64,000 nucleotides of DNA. Source: Larus michahellis (taxonomy: Eukaryota; Chordata; Aves; Charadriiformes; Laridae). Below, piece by piece: positions 55,291-64,000 of this stretch (within the stretch, counting starts at the first letter, position 1; every line of letters starts with the position of its first letter). Made by a program: the position numbers and the translations under genes. The notes below the pieces were generated by a model. It was not told where the DNA came from, did not search any database, and saw only the letters and a program-made list of their open reading frames with translations. The stretch is taken from contig NC_133917.1 in NCBI RefSeq assembly GCF_964199755.1, positions 5,089,967-5,153,966 of the forward strand. Direction: 5' to 3'.

Positions 55291-57579
55291 CTTCCTCGGC
55301 TGCCAGCTGTGGCACTGCCACGCAGAAATGGGCGCTCTGGCGGGAGCCATGCTCAGGCGCTGGCGCGTGAGCTCTTGGGGGGGGTCCCTGCTTAACCCAG
55401 TCCATTGGCACCTCTAGGTCAGGTCATCAGGTGCCACGCTTGCCCCACCGGACACGAGGTCAGAGGCCCAGAAGCCATGTGTGCAGCAAGTGCTGGGCCT
55501 GGGGGGACCCGGGGGGGTATTTTGGTCAGGTCGGTCCCTGGGCTTTGCTTTCTGGGAACTGCTTAATCAACAACACACTTATGCAACGGGTGCAAGAACC
55601 ACTCACAGCTCCGCGCTGACCCCTGGCCTAGATCTGGTGGGCCAGAGTGCACGGGGGGGCACGCAGCTGTGGTGCGGGGGGGCCGGCAGATCGGATGCTC
55701 TTGCTCAGCTGGAGGTGAAATGGGCGTTCATGGCAGCAGCCGTAGGGTGCTGGCCAGTGCAGAGGGATTGAATCCCTTTGGGGAGACCCTGCTCCCTGGC
55801 CTGGAGAGGACAGTGGGTTAGAGAGTAATTCACCCTTTATGCCACAATTCTTTGCCTCCTGTTGCGTGCTGTGCCACAGCCCTGATCCTGGCTCTGTGAA
55901 TCTGGCAGGGAAGGAGGAATTCAGGACGGCATCGTGCCTCAGTTCCCCTTTCCTGCATGTGTGGAGCTGTGGTGTGGCAGCTGGGACGTGGTGGTGACAC
56001 AGAGGTTTGAACGACCCCCCTGGCCTGGCACCGGGGCCAGTGCCGCTCAGTGCTGCAGCCTGGGACTCCCTCCGTCTCGCTGCGTGTGGGGAGAGAGTCA
56101 GGCAGAGGGACCTGGTTCCTTCCACGGGTTGAAGGTGGGAGCAGCCCTGCCCTGTGAGGAATTTAACCTGCCCTGAGGGCCAGAAAGGAAACGCTCCACT
56201 TCCAGTATGGCATCATGGAATAAAAGGCAGGGGAATGGGCATGTGGTGCACATTTGAGCGTGTCCACAAACGGAGCATGTACCCAAATATTTGGGATGAG
56301 GGGCTGAATATGTATTTGCAGGGGAGTGTGCAGATGCGTATGTACCACTGAGCACCTGGGCAAGCGAGTGCGTGTGCTCTGTGAGCGAGCACAGTACTCG
56401 TGTACCTGGATGGAAGCGCCGTCCGCTCAGTCCTGCTGGTGCCAGGTGGTGCCGCCTGTGCGCTGCCCGCCGCCGGGGCTCCCCGGCCCTGTGGGAGCTG
56501 TGCTCCCAGGCCAGGCTGTGCCCACTCTTTCCTCCCTGTTGACATTCCTGGGCTATTCTGGGAGCTGCCAGCAGGCCCAGCCAGCTGAGAACTTCGCCCC
56601 TTGCGCTATGGTTGCATCACCTCCGGTGGGTGCTTTTTCCCAGACAGCCCACTCTGTTTACACGTCACCTTGTGCTTGGCCAGAGGCAGAGGCTCTGTGT
56701 GGTCAAGACCTTGGAGTCAGTGCCGCACAGCACGGCGGGCACAGGACATTCCTGAAGGGCTGGCCGGGCTTCAGGTTCCCACTGCGCTCTGTGGGTTCCC
56801 TGCTCTGGCACAAGAGCACTGGGCTGTCCCACTCCGCCAACAGCATGGCACCTTGCACCACTTTTGGGAGATTTCTACAGGGCCCTGCCCTGGCTCGGGC
56901 CATATGCCCTGCTCTAAGCACAGCATCTGGGGCTAGGAACCCGAAGAACACCTTCAGCTTGATGTGACACTGGCTGCCACCTCATGAGCCCTCAGTACAT
57001 ACAAACATCCACTTTAATTTGTGGGGAGGTGGAAGCAATAGTATACATCTTCGCTGGCCCTGCCCGGCTCTGTCCTGGGGTGAGGCTGGACCACGCAGTC
57101 CAAAGGATGGGCTTAGACCGCCAAACTCATCACACGGTTGGAGTGACAAAAGCCCAGAGATGTGCACGGTCCCCAGGGAGCCACAGGGGTCACCCTGGAA
57201 ACAGCCCCTCATCCCTGCTGGGTCCTCTGTCAGCGATAAACGAGATTGGCCCTGCTAGGACGACTCAGGGGGTGGCCGGGGGGCAATGCCCAGGCTGCGG
57301 GGGCAGGTCTGCGGGCTCCACGGGCAGGCAGGTGAGGCCGGGATCCATCCGGCAGGCTGCTCGGGGATCGGTGCTCCTCCACCCGTCCAGGATTTGCCCC
57401 AGCCCTCGCTTCCTGCAGGTTTTGGACCAGGCAGAGGAGCGCAGCACCCTCTGCCCCCGTGGGGGTGCCCGGCCGGGTCCCTCTGCCCCCCCGGGCAGAT
57501 GCCAGGGTGAGCTGCGGGTCGGCAGAGCCTGCGTGCACACGCGTGTGCAAGCCCCTTGGGCACACACCGGCACGGACGG
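55291..57579. other. INHBC-INHBE intergenic region, right part
   Basis: Unremarkable single-copy sequence with no recognised exon, repeat or RNA gene on either strand. Confidence 0.5.
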
Positions 57580-58480
57580 CTATTTGTGCACACCCGTAGG
57601 AAGCCTCCCGCGCACAGCCTCCCGTGGGCCCCCCCCGCTCGCGTCCGGCCCCCGCAGGCGGGTGCTCGGCTCCCGCGGAGGACCGTGCCCGGCCGGGGGA
57701 CCCCTCCCACGGGGAACCCGACGGCCTCGCACGGAGCGGGGCGGGCGACGGAGCCCCACGGCTCGCCGAGCCCCTTCCCCCGGACAGCGGGGGCGCCGTC
57801 CGCCACCTGCCCCGGCCGAGGAGGCGTGGGGGGGGGGGCTAATCCCGGTAATCCCCCGCCCCGGCCGCGGCCCGACGGGACGGGACAGGCAGGTGAGCCG
57901 GCCAATGGCGGGGGGGCGCCGGGCCCGCCCCCGGCCGCAGGTGCCCAAAGCGGGCGGGCCGCGCCGCGCCACTCCCGGTGCCGGCCCGGTCCGTCCCGTC
58001 GGCGCGGATGGCGGCGCGAGGCGCGGGCCCGTGGCTGCTGCTGGCGGCGGTGCTGTGCGCGGCGGCGGAGCCGCGCTGCCCGTCGTGCGCGGCGGGCGCG
58101 GAGCGGCGGCTGCTGGAGGAGGCGGCCAAGCGGCAGCTGCTGGAGAAGCTGCGGCTCCGGGAGCGGCCGAGGCTCGCCCACGCCGTGCCCCGCGCCGCCG
58201 TGGCCCGCGCCCTGCGGCGGCTGCAGGCGGGCGGCGCCCGCCGGGGCCCCGACGACGAGGAGGAGGAGGAGCGGGGCTACGAGATCATCAGCTTCGCGGA
58301 GCCAGGTGCGTGCGCGGCGGCCGGGCGCGACCCCCCGTGGTCGCCCACGCGGCCCCCGAGGGCCGGGGCCCCCCGAGGTGGCTCGGGCGAGGCGGGCTGC
58401 GCCCGGTGCCGGGCTGCGGGAGAGCCCGGGGCGGCCCCTGCCGGGCCGGCCCGAGGGGCAGGGTCTCATCGCTCGGGCTG
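57580..58480. promoter_or_regulatory. INHBE: INHBE CpG-island promoter
   Basis: GC- and CpG-rich block over the INHBE first exon. A CCAAT box (GGCCAATGGC, CCAAT at 57902-57906) is about 100 bases before the start codon, so transcription probably starts around 57,940-57,980. No TATA box is evident. Confidence 0.75.
58008..58305 (+). CDS. INHBE: INHBE exon 1
   Basis: Encodes 99 codons plus one base of signal peptide and N-terminal pro-domain, ending at CCAG before GTGCGT. Extremely GC-rich, which is why this exon is often missing from short-read bird assemblies. Confidence 0.9.
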
Positions 58481-59915
58481 GTGGGGACCCGCGAGGATGT
58501 GCAGCCCCTGAACCTCGGGGTGCTGTCGCACGGCTGGGGCTGGGGTCCTGACCATCCGCCTCCCGGCAGCGGGCTGAGGGTGTCTGGGGCCACGCAGGCT
58601 GTGATTAAATCATTCGTTAGTGCACCTGCTGTGCACGGGTCACCTCCCAGCACTGCTCATGCAGGAAGGCTCAGCCTGAGAGAAGGAGAGATGGCCCTTC
58701 TGTTGCTCCTGCATTGGCCGCTTGGGACCCTCCCCCCGAAGTGCTGCAATGCCTGTCCCCTTCCCGAAGGATGGGGGCAGCCCAGGCTGCCTGGGACTCC
58801 CAGTAGTTGGACTTGGGAGCTGCAAGCACTAACTTGGGGGAGTGGGAAACACTATCCAGCCTTGTGCTGTGCAGCAAAGGAGAAGGGGCAGTGAGAGCAG
58901 GTGCCCCCTGCCCCCCCTCTGCCTGTTGTGCCCGGCAGGGTGGGACAGTTCCTTATTCCAACACCATCCCCTCTGGGTAGCATTCCCAAGGAAGGGAGGG
59001 GGACAAACTGGGGGCCCTGTGGAGAGAGAGGGGTTTTTGAGTCTTTCCCGAGGAGGAGCTGAAAGAGAGCGGCCTCGGTGTGCAGGATGCTGGTGCAGCC
59101 TTACCCTCCCTCGCGTTCTGCAGCATTCACCTCCTCATCCCTTTCTCCCCTCAGAGCCCACGTCTCCCTCTGGCTTGGGGCTGCAGTTCCAGTTCAGCCG
59201 TACGCAAGACCAGGACGTTCACATCCTGCAGGCTCAGCTTTGGCTCTACCTTCGAGTTCCCCGGGACCTGGTAGCCAGCCTCACCCTGAGGATCTTCCTT
59301 GCTGGTGGGGAAGGTGATTTGGTGGGGGGCAATCGCACGCTGCTGAGCGAGAGGCGACTGAGTGCTAAGGGCAGTGGCTGGCGCGCCTTCACCCTCATGC
59401 CTGCCCTGCAGAGTTTCTTTGGGGGAGAGCGCAGGACCCTGCGGCTGGAACTGGAAAGCCGCGGGAATGGGGGTGATATAATGGCAATAGTCAATGCCAG
59501 CCGGTCCCACCAGCCCTTTCTGGTGGCCAAGGCAAAGGTGCGGGAGCCGGGACACCACGTGGCCAAGCGCAGCCTTCGCTGCAGCCAGAACTCCAACCTC
59601 TGCTGCCGCAAGGACTACTATGTGGATTTCCGCGACATCGGTTGGAACGACTGGATCATTAAGCCTGAGGGCTACCAGATAAACTACTGTGTGGGCCAGT
59701 GCCCTCTACACGTGGCAGGCAGCCCTGGGATGGCCTCTTCTTTCCACACAGCTGTATTCAACCTTGTCAAAGCTAACAACATCCAGGCATCGGGGCACTC
59801 TTGCTGCGTGCCCACGCGACGCCGGCCACTCTCTGTCCTCTACTTCGATCGCAATAGCAACATCGTCAAGACTGACATCCCTGACATGATTGTTGATGCC
59901 TGTGGCTGTAGCTAG
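58008..59915 (+). CDS. INHBE: Inhibin/activin beta-E chain preproprotein (two exons)
   Basis: Second TGF-beta superfamily ligand subunit of the activin type. In mammals activin E is a hepatokine acting on adipose tissue. Coding exons are 58008-58305 and 59155-59915, spliced at the same phase-1 position as INHBC; 352 residues. Order: signal peptide with LLLAAVLCAAA; CPSC motif; helix AAKRQLLEKLRLRERPRL; an acidic run DDEEEEER; conserved YEIISFAEP at the junction; sequons GGNRT and VNAS; cleavage at HVAKR before residue 239; mature SLRCSQNSNLCCRKDYYVDF onward, 114 residues, nine cysteines, ending ACGCS. YYVDF, PEGYQINYC and AGSPG resemble human INHBE, as does the order R3HDM2-INHBC-INHBE. Alternative: a lineage-specific INHBC duplicate. 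Upstream in-frame sequence has no ATG before a GTG, so 58008 is the start. Confidence 0.88.
58306..59154 (+). other. INHBE: INHBE intron
   Basis: An 849-base phase-1 intron at the same codon position as the INHBC intron. The CpG-island sequence continues into its first 200 bases. No repeat is seen. Confidence 0.88.
59155..59915 (+). CDS. INHBE: INHBE exon 2
   Basis: Acceptor TTTCTCCCCTCAG. The first two bases complete Glu, then PTSPSGLGLQFQF. It encodes the remaining pro-domain and the whole mature cystine-knot ligand. TAG stop at 59913-59915. Confidence 0.95.
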
Positions 59916-60952
59916 GGCTGGGGGAGCCGTGCTGGGTACCCCCCTTCTCCAGGACTGTCTCTCTGGTGGGGGGGCGGGGGGGAGAGCTCCCTTGGGCTGG
60001 AGTCAGACCGTGGTGCAATGGACCCCTTGGGAGGGAGGGAGAAGGGTGTTGTCGGGGGAGCAGGGGATGTCTCCAGAGAGCACTTGGGGTAGGGGTCTCT
60101 GGGGACAAGTAGGACAGAGCCAAGGCCGCATTAGGCTGCTTGGGTCTGAGCTGCGGGTGGCTGGTGACTCCGGGCGTCCCTGCCCTCGCTGGCAGCATCC
60201 CCCTGGTCCCAAGGTGATCCCGCATTTCTGGTCGTTGTGTTCCCCTCTGTGTGGGGTGAGGGGGCCCTGCTGTGCTCACATCCAGAGCGTCTGGTGACAC
60301 TTTGGGACTCAGCCTCCTTGAGAGCAGAGTGGAACGCAGGAACGGGGCTGTTTCCCCCAAGTGGGGAAACTGGAGGACAAGAGGCAGTCCTGCTTTTCTC
60401 CCCTACTGCTACAAATCTTCCTGCACCAAAGTTGGGCCGCTTGTTGGGAACAGGTGGAATGAGGCAGAAATAACAGACCTGGAAGACGAGGATGAAGGGT
60501 ATGACTTTGTCAAGAACCCCAAAACTGCAATGACTAGACACGGCCCTCTGCTCCCAGGAGGGCATGGAACTGCGAGGGATGGCCTTGCTTTGTGGCCAGG
60601 TCCTGTGTATTTCTCCTGTCATTTCCCTGGGTTTTGTGCTTTTCTTCCCTTCTTCCCATCCCACCAGTCAGGTCTCTTCCAGCCCAGTGCCTCCTTACAA
60701 GGCGGTCTAACTCAGACTTTGCCTTTAAGACTATACTAAAGGTACAGATTTTCTTTGTACCTCTAGTTTTGCAGCTATTACTACTTCTACAGTAGAGGTT
60801 TATGTAGCTGTTGGGACTCCCTGGTGCTCCGTTCTGTCTTCCCACCTCTCTGAAGATCCCACTCTGCCTTTGCCTTCCTGATACCCATGTATGCAATGCA
60901 CCCATGCAGCCTCTGCTTTTAATTTATTTTAATACCTTGGTGCGGCTTCCCC

Positions 60953-60958
60953 AATAAA
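60953..60958 (+). terminator. INHBE: INHBE polyadenylation signal
   Basis: AATAAA 1,038 bases after the stop codon, with cleavage expected near 60,975. The preceding 3'UTR (59916-60952) includes an AT-rich end, AATTTATTTTAAT. Confidence 0.8.
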
Positions 60959-60979
60959 TGGGTGGAAATGCAACATCCA

Positions 60980-63900
60980 GGCTCTGACTGCTTTTTTTCC
61001 TTGCATGAATGGGGTGGGGGGGATACGGTCCTGCATGGCTGGAAGGTCCTACTCCTGGCCCGGGCCCCTCAGGCTCTGGCTGGGTTCTGGGGCTGGAGCA
61101 TGTCAGTAGGTGCCAGCCATTAGCCGCTGTGGCCAGCACTGCTGGCCTGGGAGGTGAGAGGAGCTGTCGGTGCTTCTGCGGCTCCCTGGTTGCCACGGGG
61201 TGTTGCACACCGAGACCCTGTACAAGCAGGGCTATGCGGGGGGCTCTTCCTTGGGGATGGGGGACCCAGGGATAGGGCAGGGACCGTGAATTGGTACCAC
61301 CTCACCCGGGGCTGGAGAGGGGTGGCCTGTAATGTGAGCATCAAAGCAGCTGCTGGAGGGCGTAGCCTAAGCTGAGGATGCTGTTCTTCTCCTGGATCAG
61401 TCCTGAACAGAGCTCAAAATACTGCAGCTCTGGAGATTTGGTCCCAGCGGGGTGACCTCAAGCCACAGCTCACCCCCAAATGCTGTGCCCCCAGTGCAAA
61501 TACCAGAGATTGTGCCCAGTCTCCTCTCGTATGCTCCCCTAAGCACCACCCAACGACGCCAGTGTCAACCCCATAGTACCCAGTCGTAAAGCCTGGCAGT
61601 GCACAAGCTGGTGGATGATGGGGAGTCTCCTGCATAGTTTGGGGTGGGATGCTTCTGGAGTGGGAAGCAATGCCCCCTGCTCATCCTTCTGGGATCCCAC
61701 ATGGCTGGCCTGGGTCCCTGTTGCGCAAGCGCCTGCTCAAAGCTCAGTTTGGGGCTGTTTTATCTGGGGACAAACCCACTTGCTTTCCCAGCTTGGCCCT
61801 GTGCTGCACCCTGCAAGTGGCCAAAGGGCAGCTTTCATCAGCCAGCCGCAGCGGGCATCCCCCCAGGCTGCAGGGGCGGCATGGCCATGGCCCACGCTTC
61901 CACCTGTGGGGAAAAGCTGACTGCACCTGCAGGATGCCTCGGCCTTCCGGGCGCTCTCACGGCTGCAGCACGTGTGTTGCTGGCACCACGGGGCACTGTG
62001 TCGGTGCCCCCAGGAGTGTGTGTGCCAAACACATGCTGAGAGTTGTGGGCGTGCATTGCAGGTAAATGCGTGGAGATGTGCACGGTGTCTTCATAGTCTC
62101 CCTGCTCCCTCCCCGTATCGGCACTCTCGGCGGGGGGTGAGGCATCCCACAAAGATACCAGATAGCGGGTTTTCCTTTGCCAGCAGCACAGCATCTTCCC
62201 TGTGGCAGTGAACGTGTGTTTCCAGGGGGAGGGAGGGGGTTGTCCACACGCGTGTGCGTGATGTGCTGACTCACTGACACACTGACACGCTGACCCACCA
62301 GCCCCTGGCCGAGATGCTGAGCTGGCTGTCGTGGTACCGTTAAGTCTTTAATCTGGGTGATCATCTGGCCCTGCTCTGAGCTGCTTTAACTTTCCTAAAC
62401 AGGAGGCCAAGATTAACCATGGGGCGGGGGACGTGGCAGGGTTGGGGGTCTGGTGGTTGAGAGCTGCTGGAGGGGGGCTGCCCAAGTGTTTTGTCCATGC
62501 AGGAGGCTCAAAGCTGGTGGCAAAACAGACCTGGGCCTGTCTGGCCATGCGGTGGCCCCTTGGGAAGAGGCAGGTGGTCTTGGGGCAAGTGCCCGGGCCC
62601 CGGGGAAGGGGACCTGGCGGGGCCATGGCAGAGTGGGCAGCAGGGCTGGCCCCCCACGGTGCCCAGTGCCCGGACGGGCCTTTCCTGGCAGCTTAGTCAG
62701 GGTCACACTCAGCTCAGGAGTAAATCTGCTGAGCCGCTTACGCCTATTACGAAACGGGGATGTGGGCAACCCCTCTCACCTGCGCCCACCACCTTGTCCC
62801 TGCCTCGGGGCTGGTGCTGTGGGACTCGATCCCCTGCAGCGGTCTGGGGGCACCCTGGGACACGGCTAGCTGTTCTGCCCTCGGGCCAGAGGAAGGGGGA
62901 ATCTCTGCAGGCATTGCCCCCCCGGCGTGTGCCAGGGCCTCCCTTGGGGGGCAGAGACACCCCTCCACACCCCGTGCTGTGTTGGGGGTGGCTGGCAGCG
63001 AAAGGAACTGATCTCAGGCTGGGACAGCAGGGAGGGAAACTGAGGCAGGGAGCAGCATTTGCAGGCCGTGGCTGGGAGCTGAGGTGTCTCCTGAAATCTC
63101 TCTCATACTGTAATCCCCACATCGTCCCTCTGCTCTGGGGGTCCCATGCGGTCAGTGGAGAGAGCGTTCCCCGGGGTCGTGGCATGGGTCGTGCCGTAAA
63201 GCTGCTGCTGGGGTGCACTGGACACCTGCGGTGCGTGATGACACACAGGGGCACCGGGAGGACAGGCTAATGCCAAGGAAGGCAGAGTGCCTACGGCGGG
63301 GGTAATCCTGCTAAGAGGCTCTGAGGTCAGGCTGGGTGCGTGGCACGGCTCCCATCCCCTTTGAGGCTCACACTGGGCTCGGGCAGCGTCGTCCCCGAGA
63401 GCAGGATGGAGCTGGTGGGAGCTGGGAGCAGCTGAGCGCTGGGGCAGGGCGCGAATGCGCACGCCCCCACGAAAAGCGAGTCTGGGGTCACCTGGGGAGC
63501 TGAGTATGCAAAAAATGGGGCACACACTCCCTCCGAGCAGGCTCTCCTCCGGCAGGAGCCCCCAGGAACAGCCTTTTGCCAAGCCCTGCTCCTGGCCCAG
63601 CCCACTCCAGCCCTGGCGGTCCCACTGCCCTGCCTGCTCTGGGATGTAAGGCTCCGTGAGGCCACCAGCGTGGGCCCAGGGCTCCCGTGTGGGCTGTCCA
63701 GGCTGGGGGGTTGTAGCTTCGGACTCACTTTCCCAGCAGTCAGGGAGCGAGGATGAGACAAAACGGGGCAGGGGCAGAGCTGCAGGCAAGAGCAGGGTCC
63801 CCAGGCCTAAGCAGGTCTTGGGGAGGTCATCCTGCCTCCCCACTGTGCCCTGCTGGCATGGACACACGCTGTCACGTTCCGGCTAGGGACAGGTGGGCAA

Positions 63901-64000
63901 AGGCCACTTTCCCTGAAATAGCTGCTTGCACCCAGGGCCAGCCTGGCTCTTCCCCTACATTTAGTCGCTGTGGCACAGGGGGGACTCACCTTCGTTGTAA
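60980..64000. other. Region downstream of INHBE
   Basis: No exon that I recognise. GLI1 follows INHBE in human, but its conserved first coding exon is not visible here. At the right edge the minus strand reads AACGAAG then GTGAGTCC (boundary at 63987/63988), a consensus splice donor that may end an exon of a leftward-transcribed gene beyond the window. It could equally be chance. Confidence 0.4.

Noticed and set aside
54517-55417. Open frames of about 230-290 codons on both strands in the orphan CpG island
   Set aside because: Composition reflects GC bias, several frames are open together on both strands, and there is no domain, signal or homology.
56984-58894. A 636-codon plus-strand frame and a 404-codon minus-strand frame over INHBE exon 1
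   Set aside because: They shadow the GC-rich INHBE promoter and exon 1; the family reading frame is a different one with proper splice sites.
63103-63867. A 254-codon minus-strand frame near the right edge
   Set aside because: No recognised domain. The overlapping frames on both strands suggest chance in GC-rich sequence.

Overview
The window is vertebrate nuclear DNA, almost certainly from a bird. Three things point there: two truncated CR1 LINE copies with the 3'-end sequence typical of avian genomes, short introns and very GC-rich CpG-island promoters, and a gene order that copies the human 12q13 block R3HDM2 - INHBC - INHBE. The species cannot be told from the sequence. Many long open frames here are by-products of high GC; genes were called from exon homology, splice sites and matching intron phase.

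Left and centre (1-47,200, minus strand): the 5' half of R3HDM2. Fourteen coding exons lie between 17,189 (start codon) and the left edge, where the last exon runs out of the window. They splice in one open frame of 532 codons plus one base, covering the conserved N-terminus, a basic segment, the R3H domain, the SUZ region, a Ser-rich segment, and the start of the Gln/Pro-rich C-terminal half. Several of these exons are only 32-87 bases long. A 5'UTR intron of about 29.7 kb leads to a first exon (donor at 46,903/46,904) inside a large CpG island. This intron holds only microsatellites, an ancient MIR-like SINE, possible extra 5'UTR exons and a possible internal promoter.

Centre-right (47,700-51,370, plus strand): a two-exon gene for a TGF-beta-family preproprotein of 362 residues, INHBC (activin beta-C). 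It is head-to-head with R3HDM2 across the shared CpG island. Right (57,900-60,980, plus strand): a second two-exon gene of 352 residues, best called INHBE (activin beta-E). Both have the same phase-1 intron position, a pro-domain starting with a C-P-x-C motif, a basic cleavage site and a 114-residue mature domain with nine cysteines. The two mature domains are about 70% identical by direct count. They encode subunits that dimerise through the cystine knot and are secreted; in mammals both are made mainly in liver.

The 6.5 kb between the INHB genes contains an unexplained CpG island (54,540-55,290). The last 3 kb (61,000-64,000) shows no recognisable exon apart from a possible minus-strand splice donor at the right edge. 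GLI1, which follows INHBE in human, is not seen. I found no new enzyme or defence system. The observations most worth following are the shared R3HDM2/INHBC promoter architecture (CGG repeat, 24-base A tract, paired CRE-like sites, X-box), the in-frame small exons of R3HDM2, the altered cleavage site of INHBE, and a perfect 12-bp inverted repeat of octamer-like sites in intron 1.
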